Part shown: in pieces, positions 7,166 through 13,610 of the stretch
Layout of the letters: every line of letters starts with the position of its first letter
Numbering within the stretch: position 1 is the stretch's first letter
NCBI GenBank assembly: GCA_964536975.1
Contig: CAZHYS010000008.1
Coordinates: 1 to 39,453 of the forward strand
From: JAKQDP01 sp964536975
Lineage (GTDB): Bacteria > Patescibacteriota > Patescibacteriia > 2-01-FULL-39-33
DNA length: 39,453 nt
Reading direction: 5' to 3'
Made by a program: the position numbers and the translations under genes
The notes under the pieces: generated by a model
Told to the model about the DNA's origin: nothing
The model's input: only the letters and a program-made list of their open reading frames with translations
Databases searched by the model: none

Positions 7166-7372
7166 CTAATACGAAAATCCGCGAAAAATCTTGCAAAATC
7201 GCGGCCAAAAACAAAAGCAGCCTCGAAATAGACTGCCTGGGTTGGCCCGAAGGGCAAATTTTCTTGCCCGGAGGCCTGCAGTATTCACAAAATTGAACAC
7301 TGCCGAATCAGTGAAGATGATCGCCTATTTTTTGGGAACCACCTTCGGCACAAACCGTATTGACGCGTCCCT

Positions 7373-7939
7373 CTACCGGCGGGAACAAGGGCGGCGATCA
7401 AGCTGCGCGAATAACGAACGAGCAATGCGCCGACCAATCGGATTGAGATTTATCTCTTTCCAATCCGGCGATTCGGCGAGCAATGTCTCGTGGCCGTTGC
7501 GGTCAACCAGGGAGATGGAAGCATGGCCGACTCCCTGAGATTCCAGTCCTTTGGCCGCGTCGGGACCGGGAAGATACAGGGAGAAGCCGGATCGCAAAAG
7601 CAATTGTTGGGACAATCTGGCGATTTCCAGCCGATACCCTTGATGGAGAGATTGGGAAATGGAGACGCTCGCGATCAGGATGAAACGATCAGCACCGCTC
7701 CCAATAGAGACGCTTTCATGACCGACAACCGCTTGCCAACTTACTCGATCAAACTCATATTCATATTCTTTGCCCTGCTCTCTGGCTATTCCTTCTCTCT
7801 CGTTGTGTCGGAAAAAACATTGGCTGTCCACGTATCCGGCCAGTCTGCCGAGCAGTGCAGTCAGCTTTTCCCAACAAGAGGAATTCGGTTTTATCCCCAA
7901 CATCCTATCCGTCTCAACTACAATATCGCTGTAATCCAT
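7373..7939 (-). CDS. hypothetical protein, 188 aa
   Basis: The start is set at 7939 (MDYSDIVVETD) because AAAGGAG (7948-7954) lies 8 bases upstream; the open frame extends 9 codons further without support. The protein is soluble, mixed alpha/beta, with two Cys in its first 50 residues. Its second half (SISQSLHQGYRLEIARLSQQLLLRSG) suggests an amphipathic helix. No domain is recognised. A near-consensus promoter (8011-8039) lies 72 bases upstream. It leads the minus-strand block of small genes and is divergent from secE. Confidence 0.6.
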   Translation of the reverse strand: MDYSDIVVETDRMLGIKPNSSCWEKLTALLGRLAGYVDSQCFFRHNEREGIAREQGKEYEYEFDRVSWQAVVGHESVSIGSGADRFILIASVSISQSLHQGYRLEIARLSQQLLLRSGFSLYLPGPDAAKGLESQGVGHASISLVDRNGHETLLAESPDWKEINLNPIGRRIARSLFAQLDRRPCSRR

Positions 7940-8010
7940 TTTCTCGTCTCCTTTCTCGCGGCTCATTGGCCACGTGCTTGAAAGAACAGAACTACACCAT
8001 CTAATATATA

Positions 8011-8039
8011 ATTATATCACACCTACAAATTTTTGTCAA
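8011..8039 (-). promoter_or_regulatory. consensus sigma70 promoter for 188-aa gene
   Basis: On the minus strand, TTGACA (8034-8039), 17 bases, then TATAAT (8011-8016) make a perfect consensus. It is divergent from the secE promoter at 8129-8157. Confidence 0.85.
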
Positions 8040-8054
8040 TAGCAAAAACTATAT

Positions 8055-8074
8055 TTTAGCCAAATTTAGCCAAA
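8055..8074. repeat. tandem decamer TTTAGCCAAA x2
   Basis: Two perfect adjacent copies of TTTAGCCAAA lie between the divergent promoters, 15 bases upstream of the minus-strand -35 hexamer. This position suits a regulator or UP-like element. No known operator is matched. Confidence 0.5.
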
Positions 8075-8128
8075 ATATAATAGTAAAAAGTACAAAAAAA
8101 TCATCCCGTTTAATCCACCGGAAAAAAC

Positions 8129-8157
8129 TTGCTTATTTTTTGAAAATAATGTATAAT
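8129..8157 (+). promoter_or_regulatory. promoter of secE-nusG-rplKA
   Basis: TTGCTT (8129-8134), a 17-base spacer, then TATAAT (8152-8157), 49 bases before secE. The dnaE promoter uses the same hexamer pair and spacing. Confidence 0.8.
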
Positions 8158-8173
8158 GCGTACAGATTAAGTT

Positions 8174-8191
8174 AATCCCCCACCGGGGATT
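8174..8191 (+). promoter_or_regulatory. leader hairpin before secE
   Basis: AATCCCC and GGGGATT pair around CACC, followed by TTAAAA. It sits between the predicted transcription start (about 8164) and the SD-less secE ATG, so it is a candidate attenuator or mRNA-stability hairpin. Confidence 0.5.
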
Positions 8192-8206
8192 TTAAAATAC
8201 AAAAAT

Positions 8207-8395
8207 ATGTCAAAGCTTAACGCGATAGTCCAATACATCAAAGACTCTCAAAAAGAAATGAAAAAGGTCACTTGGCCGACCAAAAAGGACGTCAAGCGGC
8301 ACACCCTGCTCGTCATCGGCGTTTCCCTGGCGGTGGCGGCTTTTTTGGGAATTATTGACTATGTTCTGACTATCGGCCTGGAACAAATCATCTAA
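8207..8395 (+). CDS. secE: preprotein translocase subunit SecE
   Basis: This 62-residue single-spanning SecE has the conserved amphipathic helix with ESQ/DSQKEMKKVTWPTKKD (about residues 13-28). The TM helix LLVIGVSLAVAAFLGIIDYVLTIGLEQII follows. SecE is the essential clamp around SecY in the inner-membrane translocon. Length and motif are typical of short bacterial SecE. It is the first gene of the secE-nusG-rplK-rplA run, transcribed from the promoter at 8129-8157, and has no SD. Confidence 0.95.
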   Translation: MSKLNAIVQYIKDSQKEMKKVTWPTKKDVKRHTLLVIGVSLAVAAFLGIIDYVLTIGLEQII

Positions 8396-8406
8396 TCCAA
8401 CTTTAA

Positions 8407-8459
8407 TAAGCTAACAAGCTAAATAGCTAATCTAATAAGCTAAGTAGCTAACAAGCTAA
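8407..8459 (+). repeat. NNAGCTAA octamer microrepeat
   Basis: Six copies of an octamer ending in AGCTAA (TAAGCTAA, CAAGCTAA, ATAGCTAA, TAAGCTAA, GTAGCTAA, CAAGCTAA) fill the secE-nusG spacer and end 3 bases before the nusG ATG. One 5-base interruption (TCTAA) sits in the middle. Confidence 0.8.
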
Positions 8460-8462
8460 TAT

Positions 8463-9163
8463 ATGGCTAAACAAAATCTCAACTTGGGCAAGCGCTGGTA
8501 TGTTCTTCACACTTACTCCGGCTTGGAGGAGGCGGTGGAGCACAATCTCAAACAGCGCATTGAATCAATGGACATGGAAGAAAAAATCTTCAATATCCTG
8601 ATTCCCAAAGAAAAGAAAATCCGCATCAAAAACGGCAAGCGGAAAATCGTTGAGGAAAAGATTTATCCCGGCTATGTGCTGGTGGAAATGATCGTGACAG
8701 ATGATTCGTGGTATGTAGTGAGAAATACGCCGCATGTCACCGGATTCGTCGGTTCGGGCAATACCCCGACACCAGTGTCAGATGAAGAAATCAAGTCGTT
8801 GCAAAAGAGAATGGGTGTTGATGAGCCGGAATACCAGATTGACATGTCCAAAGACGACCCAGTCAAGATTACCGACGGCCCGTTCAAGAATATGGAAGGT
8901 AAAGTGTTGGAGATAGACGAAAGCCGCGGCAAGGTCAAGGTGCTGATTTCCATGTTTGGCCGCGAGACTCCGGTAGAATTGGACTTCTTGCAGGTGAAGA
9001 ANNNNNNNNNNNNNNNNNNNNNNNNNNNNNNNNNNNNNNNNNNNNNNNNNNNNNNNNNNNNNNNNNNNNNNNNNNNNNNNNNNNNNNNNNNNNNNNNNNN
9101 NTTTCCATGTTTGGCCGCGAGACTCCGGTAGAATTGGACTTCTTGCAGGTGAAGAAAGTATAA
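8463..9163 (+). CDS. nusG: transcription termination/antitermination factor NusG (split by assembly gap)
   Basis: NusG binds RNA polymerase and couples it to Rho or the ribosome. The NGN domain begins KRWYVLHTYSGLEEAVEHNL and the KOW domain contains KITDGPFKNMEGKVLEID. The frame runs into 100 N at 9002-9101. The 55 bases before the gap (8947-9001) are repeated exactly after it (9102-9156) and then continue AGTATAA. Removing the gap and one copy restores an uninterrupted 181-residue protein ending FLQVKKV, a normal NusG length. The gene is therefore intact in the organism and the break is artificial. It has no SD. Confidence 0.95.
8947..9156. other. assembly gap with 55-base flanking duplication
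   Basis: One hundred N (9002-9101) separate two identical 55-base copies (8947-9001 and 9102-9156) of the nusG 3' end. The same length of duplication flanks the second gap at 12629-12838, which points to a k-mer-sized contig overlap that the scaffolder did not merge. The true locus is probably 155 bases shorter. Confidence 0.9.
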
Positions 9164-9319
9164 AAAATTTCAAATTTTTAATTTCAAATTTTAAAATTAA
9201 TCCGATACGCTTCTCACTGTCGGAAAAATTGTCTCCATCAAAGGCGGGCATCGCGGGGATTAAAAATTTGATCATTAATTGAAAATTAGAAATTAGAAAT
9301 TAAAAATTAATCAAAATGT

Positions 9320-9745
9320 ATGGCAAAAAAAATAAAGACAATCATAAAATTGCAGATTCCGGGCGGGGCGGCCAATCCGGCGCCTCCGGTCGGTCCGGCG
9401 CTCGGCCAGCATGGCCTTAATATCGCTGAATTCTGCCAGAAATTCAATGAAAAGACCAAAGACAAGCAAGGCGACATTATTCCGGCGGAAATTACCGTTT
9501 ACGAAGACCGGACTTATACTTTTATTTTGAAGACTCCCCCGGCCGCGGAGCTGATCAAGAAGGCTGCCGGCATCAAAAAGGGTTCGGGCAAGCCGCTCAA
9601 AGAAAAAGCAGGCAAAATCACCCGCGCCCAATTGGAAGAAATCGCCAAAACCAAAATGCCGGATCTCAATACCGATGATTTGGAAGCAGCCTGCAAGATT
9701 ATTGCCGGCACCGCCAGGCAAATGGGCGTGGAAATAGAAAAATAA
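9320..9745 (+). CDS. rplK: 50S ribosomal protein L11
   Basis: The 141 residues span the whole L11 family. KLQIPGGAANPAPPVGPALGQHGLNI is the N-terminal domain signature (this is where stringent and thiopeptide factors act on the 23S GTPase centre). The C-terminal RNA-binding domain contains MPDLNTDDLEAACKIIAGTARQMGVEI. The preceding 156-base spacer is AT-rich microrepeat (AAATTAGAAATTAG-like) without other signals. The gene lacks an SD and pairs with rplA. Confidence 0.97.
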   Translation: MAKKIKTIIKLQIPGGAANPAPPVGPALGQHGLNIAEFCQKFNEKTKDKQGDIIPAEITVYEDRTYTFILKTPPAAELIKKAAGIKKGSGKPLKEKAGKITRAQLEEIAKTKMPDLNTDDLEAACKIIAGTARQMGVEIEK

Positions 9746-9757
9746 TTTTTTAATATT

Positions 9758-9795
9758 GTGGGAGGCGTCCTTAGTCCGGATGCCGATAGCACCAC
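9758..9795 (+). promoter_or_regulatory. probable ribosomal protein L1-binding mRNA site
   Basis: In the rplK-rplA spacer, GTGG (9758-9761) pairs with CCAC (9792-9795), and GGCGTCC pairs with GGATGCC inside. An asymmetric internal loop is left, with GA on one side and GATAGCA on the other. This resembles the L1 target of 23S rRNA and L1 autoregulatory leaders (GUGGGAG opposite a GAUAGCACCAC-like strand). The inferred role is feedback of L1 on rplA translation, whose ATG is 16 bases downstream. Confidence 0.6.
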
Positions 9796-9811
9796 GACAA
9801 GGAAATAATTT

Positions 9812-10507
9812 ATGAAAAAAGTAGACCATCCGAAATCCAAAAGATTCAAGGATTTGGAAAAAATGGTTGAGCCAGACAAGGCATATGCCATTGAAGAAGC
9901 GATTGAACTCGCCAAAAAAACGGCCAATGTCAAATTTGACGGCAGCATTGAAGCGCACTTCAAGCTCGGCATTGACCCGAAGAAAAGCGATCAGCAAGTA
10001 AGGAACTCCGTCGTTCTACCCAACGGGAGCGGTAAAAATATCCGCATTGCTGTCATTACCAGCAGCGGCGACCAGCAAAAAAATGCCAAAGCGGCCGGCG
10101 CCGACGTGGTCGGCGAAGCGGATTTGTTAGAAGAAATCAAAAAAGGCAAACTTGACTTTGACATCTTGGTCGCCACGCCGGACGCGATGAAATTACTCGG
10201 CCCGGTGGCCAAAATCCTCGGTCCGCGCGGCCTGATGCCGAATCCCAAAGACGGCACTGTCTCGCAAAATGTCGGCGAAGCGGTCAAAAATCTCAAGAAG
10301 GGCCAGATCAATTACAAAAATGACGACTCCGGCAATCTCCACACTATCATCGGTAAAGCATCTTTTGACAGCGCCAAACTGGTGGAAAATTTCCGCGTCA
10401 TTTTAGACAGCATCATCAAAGCCAAACCGGCTTCAGCCAAAGGTACCTATATCAAAAACGCCTCCCTCAACAGTTCCATGGGGCCGGGCATAAAATTGAC
10501 ACTCTAA
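9812..10507 (+). CDS. rplA: 50S ribosomal protein L1
   Basis: This 231-residue L1 has the two-domain fold: KFDGSIEAHFKLGIDPKKSDQQVRNSVVLPNG near the N terminus and ATPDAMKLLGPVAKILGPRG (about residues 123-142), then MPNPKDGTV, in the middle. L1 forms the mobile stalk at the E site. The length equals the family norm. It follows rplK and a probable L1-binding leader, and a weak SD (AAGGA) lies about 10 bases before the ATG. A hairpin at 10529-10560 ends the operon. Confidence 0.97.
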   Translation: MKKVDHPKSKRFKDLEKMVEPDKAYAIEEAIELAKKTANVKFDGSIEAHFKLGIDPKKSDQQVRNSVVLPNGSGKNIRIAVITSSGDQQKNAKAAGADVVGEADLLEEIKKGKLDFDILVATPDAMKLLGPVAKILGPRGLMPNPKDGTVSQNVGEAVKNLKKGQINYKNDDSGNLHTIIGKASFDSAKLVENFRVILDSIIKAKPASAKGTYIKNASLNSSMGPGIKLTL

Positions 10508-10528
10508 TTATTTGAAGTTTTTTAATCA

Positions 10529-10560
10529 TAGAGACGTCCCAAATACTTGGGGCGTCTCTA
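10529..10560 (+). terminator. hairpin after rplA
   Basis: TAGAGACGTCCCAA and TTGGGGCGTCTCTA pair over 14 positions (one G-T) around ATAC, followed by a weak TTTG tail. It belongs to the recurring GAGACG-stem hairpins seen at 6603, 12531 and in the 321-base repeat. Confidence 0.7.
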
Positions 10561-10643
10561 TTTGTAATATAAAAACCCTCCCATTCCAAGCGCTCTAGGC
10601 GAGGATTTTGTTTTATCCGGATTATTGTGATAAAATATCAAAT

Positions 10644-11150
10644 ATGGAAAACGGCAATCCACAAGCAGCCAAAAATATTCGTCCGAGCTGGGACGGGTAT
10701 TTTATGAATATCGCCGACCAAGTCGCCAGTCGCGCCACCTGCGATCGCGGTCGTTCCGGCTGCGTTATCGCCAGAAACAAGCAAATTCTAACCACCGGCT
10801 ATGTCGGCTCGCCAGTGGGTCTGCCTCACTGCGACGAGGTCGGCCATCAATTTCACACTGTCATTCACGAAGACGGACATGCCTCCCAGCACTGCATCCG
10901 CACCACCCACGCCGAGCAAAATGCCATTTGCCAAGCGGCCAAGCTGGGCATCGCGCTTGATGGGGCGACACTTTATTGCAAAATGACTCCGTGCTATGTC
11001 TGCGCCAAGATGATAATCAATGTCGGGATCAAACGAGTCGTCTGCGAAAAGGATTACCATGCCGCCGACTTATCCAAAGAAATTTTCAGCCAAGCCGGCG
11101 TAGAGCTCAAAATTTTGAATCCCACTGTTGAACAATATGCCAAACAATAA
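10644..11150 (+). CDS. deoxycytidylate deaminase-like protein
   Basis: It is predicted to convert dCMP to dUMP, the substrate of thymidylate synthase, using zinc. RTTHAEQNAICQ supplies the zinc-binding His and catalytic Glu, and MTPCYVCAKMI supplies the two zinc-binding Cys. The start at 10644 (MENGNPQAAK) is preferred over an in-frame ATG at 10608; family members usually begin just before RPSWDGYFMNIA. The length from 10644 is 168 residues, normal for the family. Its stop overlaps the next start by 14 bases. With two tmk genes and thyX downstream, it fits a dTTP-supply cluster. Confidence 0.85.
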   Translation: MENGNPQAAKNIRPSWDGYFMNIADQVASRATCDRGRSGCVIARNKQILTTGYVGSPVGLPHCDEVGHQFHTVIHEDGHASQHCIRTTHAEQNAICQAAKLGIALDGATLYCKMTPCYVCAKMIINVGIKRVVCEKDYHAADLSKEIFSQAGVELKILNPTVEQYAKQ

Positions 11151-11709
11151 AATCATCATCGGCCTGGTCGGTGAAATCGCCAGCGGCAAAGACACGGTCG
11201 CCAAATATTTGGAAAAAAAATACGGTTCCCAGACCGTCAGTTTCTCCGGCCCTTTGCGCGCTATTTTGGACATCCTTGATCTGCCGCAAACGCGAGAAAA
11301 TATGGCCTGGCTCGGAGTGGATCTGCGGCAACGATTCGGCCAGGACATTCTCGCCAAGGCTGTTACCGCCCAAGTCCGAAAATCAAAAAACAAGATGGTC
11401 GCCCTGCCCAATGTCCGCCTGCCTCAAGATATCACTTATCTGAAAAAACTGCCCGGCTTTCATTTGGTCCATATTGATGCTGACCCCAAAATCCGCTACC
11501 AGCGGCTGATCCGACGATCGCAGAATGCCGATGATAAATCAAAAACTTGGGCCAAATTTTTGAAAGATTCCCGCTTGCCGACGGAAATAAAAATCCGCCA
11601 ATTGGCCAAAAAAGCCGAGTACCGCCTGGATAATAGCGGCAGCGTGGAAAATTTGAAGAAGCAAGTTGATGAAATGATGAGGCGAGTCGGAAAGCCTATA
11701 AAGTCATAA
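11137..11709 (+). CDS. P-loop nucleotide kinase-like protein (dephospho-CoA kinase/NMP kinase type)
   Basis: This 190-residue P-loop protein has a Walker A GLVGEIASGKDTV near residue 10. DADPKIRYQRLIRRSQ near residue 112 is the kind of LID-adjacent Arg-rich helix seen in dephospho-CoA and deoxynucleotide kinases. The start ATG 11137 is chosen over TTG 11128; it overlaps the deaminase stop by 14 bases, implying translational coupling. Context favours a deoxynucleotide monophosphate kinase-like role, but the sequence alone cannot separate that from CoaE-like function. Confidence 0.7.
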   Translation: MPNNKIIIGLVGEIASGKDTVAKYLEKKYGSQTVSFSGPLRAILDILDLPQTRENMAWLGVDLRQRFGQDILAKAVTAQVRKSKNKMVALPNVRLPQDITYLKKLPGFHLVHIDADPKIRYQRLIRRSQNADDKSKTWAKFLKDSRLPTEIKIRQLAKKAEYRLDNSGSVENLKKQVDEMMRRVGKPIKS

Positions 11710-11747
11710 AGTTCATAAAGTCAAAAAATGACTTTTGGGATTTTCCT

Positions 11748-11796
11748 GACTTTACAGATGGTTCGACTTGGCTCACCACAAGCTTTATAGACTTTA
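11748..11796 (+). repeat. 49-base inverted repeat left of tmk1
   Basis: This segment is the exact reverse complement of 12448-12496. Its core ACAGATGGTTCG...CTCACCACAAGC also occurs, with substitutions, inside the 321-base repeat at 36263 and 38432. The flanking sequence has ATAAAGTC-type microrepeats. Confidence 0.85.
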
Positions 11797-11817
11797 TTAC
11801 TTTATAGACTAATCTTT

Positions 11818-12426
11818 ATGTTTAAAAATAAATATCCCGGAAAATTCATCGCCATTGAAGGACTGGACGGCTCCGGCTCATCTACTCAAGCCGCGAAAAT
11901 CGCCTCCTATTTCAAAAAAATGAAACAGCCTTTTTGGGCGACTCAAGAGCCGACCAGCAGCGTCATCGGCGGAATTATCAAGAGCTGTTTGACGGGCGAT
12001 TGGAAAATGGATAGTCCCCTTTCCCTCCAGTTGCTGTTTGCCGCCGATCGCGCTAATCATTTGGAGAAAGACATTATCCCCCGCTTGGCCAAGGGCGTCA
12101 ATGTTTTGACTAACCGATATTTTTTGTCATCGCTGGCGTACGGATCGCTGGAAATCGCCGACAATGATTGGCTCTATAATATCAACGATCAATTTATACT
12201 CCCTGACCTCACTATCTTACTCAAAGTTTCCGCAAAAACTTGCATCACCAGGATAAAAGAAGGTCGCAGCAGCTTGGAATTATTTGAAGGCGAAGATAAA
12301 TTGCAAAAAGTCTGGCGCGCTTATGAGCTATTGTCAAAAAAATATCCCGGAATCAAAGTGATTGACGGTGAAAAATCCGAAGAGGAGGTGTTTGGGGAGA
12401 TTGTGAAGGAGATAAGCAGGTTGTAA
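11818..12426 (+). CDS. tmk: thymidylate kinase (first copy)
   Basis: It is predicted to phosphorylate dTMP to dTDP. KFIAIEGLDGSGSSTQAAKI (about residues 9-28) carries the P-loop with an unusual GSGSST, and VLTNRYFLSSLAYGS fits the DR(Y/F) motif with Asn instead of Asp. The 202-residue length is standard. It lacks an SD, lies between 49-base inverted repeats (11748-11796, 12448-12496), and ends before a good terminator (12531-12554). A second, more canonical tmk follows at 12864. The Asp-to-Asn change could mean altered specificity toward another nucleotide. Confidence 0.85.
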   Translation: MFKNKYPGKFIAIEGLDGSGSSTQAAKIASYFKKMKQPFWATQEPTSSVIGGIIKSCLTGDWKMDSPLSLQLLFAADRANHLEKDIIPRLAKGVNVLTNRYFLSSLAYGSLEIADNDWLYNINDQFILPDLTILLKVSAKTCITRIKEGRSSLELFEGEDKLQKVWRAYELLSKKYPGIKVIDGEKSEEEVFGEIVKEISRL

Positions 12427-12447
12427 GTATGTAAAGTCATAAAGTCG

Positions 12448-12496
12448 TAAAGTCTATAAAGCTTGTGGTGAGCCAAGTCGAACCATCTGTAAAGTC
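12448..12496 (-). repeat. 49-base inverted repeat right of tmk1
   Basis: This is the reverse complement partner of 11748-11796 with no mismatch over 49 bases. It begins 21 bases after the tmk1 stop. Confidence 0.85.
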
Positions 12497-12530
12497 GTAA
12501 TCAGTAAACAGCAATCAGTAATAATCGTAG

Positions 12531-12554
12531 AGACGCCCCGATGGGGCGTCTTTT
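12531..12554 (+). terminator. terminator after tmk1
   Basis: AGACGCCCC and GGGGCGTCT form a 9-bp stem around GAT, followed by TTTT. Confidence 0.85.
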
Positions 12555-12579
12555 CGTATATACGGACGTAATAACGTTC

Positions 12580-12599
12580 GTCAGTACGGGCGTACTGAC
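12580..12599. other. perfect palindromic hairpin GTCAGTACG/CGTACTGAC
   Basis: Nine-base arms surround GG, with no T tail. It is one of several palindromes packed between the tmk1 terminator and the tmk2 promoter (CGTATATACG at 12555-12564 is another). Confidence 0.6.
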
Positions 12600-12615
12600 G
12601 TCGCGTCATAAAATC

Positions 12616-12629
12616 ACAACAGCTGTTGT
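12616..12629. promoter_or_regulatory. 14-base perfect palindrome, candidate operator
   Basis: ACAACAGCTGTTGT is self-complementary over its whole length. It ends 4 bases before the TTGACC -35 hexamer of the first (pre-gap) copy of the tmk2 promoter. The position and symmetry suit a dimeric regulator site for tmk2-thyX. Confidence 0.5.
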
Positions 12630-12838
12630 TTATTGACCTTTTGGTCTAATTCTGCTAATTTTAGAGCAGTGAAATTGAACATTNNNNNNNNNNNNNNNNN
12701 NNNNNNNNNNNNNNNNNNNNNNNNNNNNNNNNNNNNNNNNNNNNNNNNNNNNNNNNNNNNNNNNNNNNNNNNNNNNNNNNNNNTTTATTGACCTTTTGGT
12801 CTAATTCTGCTAATTTTAGAGCAGTGAAATTGAACATT
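12629..12838. other. assembly gap with 55-base flanking duplication
   Basis: One hundred N (12684-12783) lie between identical 55-base copies at 12629-12683 and 12784-12838. Both copies carry the tmk2 promoter, so the real locus almost certainly has one promoter and no gap. Confidence 0.9.
12788..12816 (+). promoter_or_regulatory. promoter of tmk2-thyX
   Basis: TTGACC (12788-12793), 17 bases, TAATTT (12811-12816), 48 bases before the tmk2 ATG. The -10 is a weak match. Confidence 0.5.
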
Positions 12839-12863
12839 AGACAACTAGGGAAGGAGAAGAAGG

Positions 12864-13580
12864 ATGGCTATTATAACCTTTGAAGGGATTGACAATTGCG
12901 GGAAAACCTCGCAAATTCAAGCCCTCTTGGATCATTTGAAGGAAGTCAGAGCGGTTGTTGAAATGGCTCGAGAGCCGGGAGGAACCGCCCTTGGAGAAGC
13001 ATTGCGGACGATTATAAAGCATCCGCAAGAGGCGATTCCGGCGCTGTGGGAAAAATTCCGCGGACACGAGGACTTTCCCAATATGGGAGAGCCGCCGACA
13101 GATTTTGACCGCGACGGCGTTTGCGAGATGCTGATGTTTCTGGCGGCACGCGCCGCTTTTGTGCCTGGTCGTCTCAAGCCGGCGCTCACCGAGCCAGGAA
13201 AAATAATCCTGGTAGATCGCTTTGTTGATAGTACCCGCGCTTATCAGGGCGGGGGTCGATTCTATAGCGATCCGGAGGCGATTACGCTGATTGACCGGCT
13301 CAACCGGTTTATCTTGGGAGATTTCTGGCCGGATACCACTTTCCTGCTGGATATTACTGTGGAAGAAATGCGGCGCCGGCAAGCGAAACGGCCGCAAGGA
13401 GATTCTCACTTCGAAAAGGAGTGTGATGACGCCTTCTTTGAGCGGACGAGACAAGAGTTCCTCAATATCGCTCGGGGAGATCCCCGTCGAGTGATGATTA
13501 TTGACGGGACATTGCCGAGAGAAGAGATCACCCGATTGATTATCGGGCGGGTGGACGAGCTGCTGAAAATCGCGCGCTAA
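12864..13580 (+). CDS. tmk: thymidylate kinase (second copy)
   Basis: This 238-residue dTMP kinase has all family motifs: P-loop FEGIDNCGKTSQIQAL (residues 5-20), the substrate-binding AREPGGTALGEALR, and the DR motif LVDRFVDSTRAYQGGGR near residue 115. RRRQAKRPQGD fits the LID region. It is longer than tmk1 because of an insertion around residues 60-85 (HEDFPNMGEPPTDFDRDG). A strong SD (AAGGAGAAGAAGG) directly precedes the ATG, unlike tmk1. It has its own promoter region and lies 30 bases before thyX, so dTMP synthesis and its phosphorylation are probably cotranscribed. Confidence 0.9.
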   Translation: MAIITFEGIDNCGKTSQIQALLDHLKEVRAVVEMAREPGGTALGEALRTIIKHPQEAIPALWEKFRGHEDFPNMGEPPTDFDRDGVCEMLMFLAARAAFVPGRLKPALTEPGKIILVDRFVDSTRAYQGGGRFYSDPEAITLIDRLNRFILGDFWPDTTFLLDITVEEMRRRQAKRPQGDSHFEKECDDAFFERTRQEFLNIARGDPRRVMIIDGTLPREEITRLIIGRVDELLKIAR

Positions 13581-13610
13581 GACGCGCAGAAAAGAAGAAG
13601 GAGAAGGATA

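Noticed and set aside
7490..7981. 163-aa plus-strand frame opposite the 188-aa minus gene
   Set aside because: The minus gene has an SD and a consensus promoter; the plus frame has neither and a less natural composition.
8407..8459. Octamer array as a possible CRISPR
   Set aside because: The units are 8 bases with no spacers, and no cas genes are present.
9311..9997. Long minus-strand frames opposite rplK and rplA
   Set aside because: They are antisense shadows of two unmistakable ribosomal protein genes.
11759..11782. TTCGAC-type motif as a tRNA T-arm
   Set aside because: No cloverleaf or acceptor stem surrounds it; it is the core of the dispersed repeat. No tRNA was found in the window.
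12837..13454. 205-aa minus-strand frame opposite tmk2
   Set aside because: Antisense shadow; tmk2 has all family motifs and a strong SD on the plus strand.
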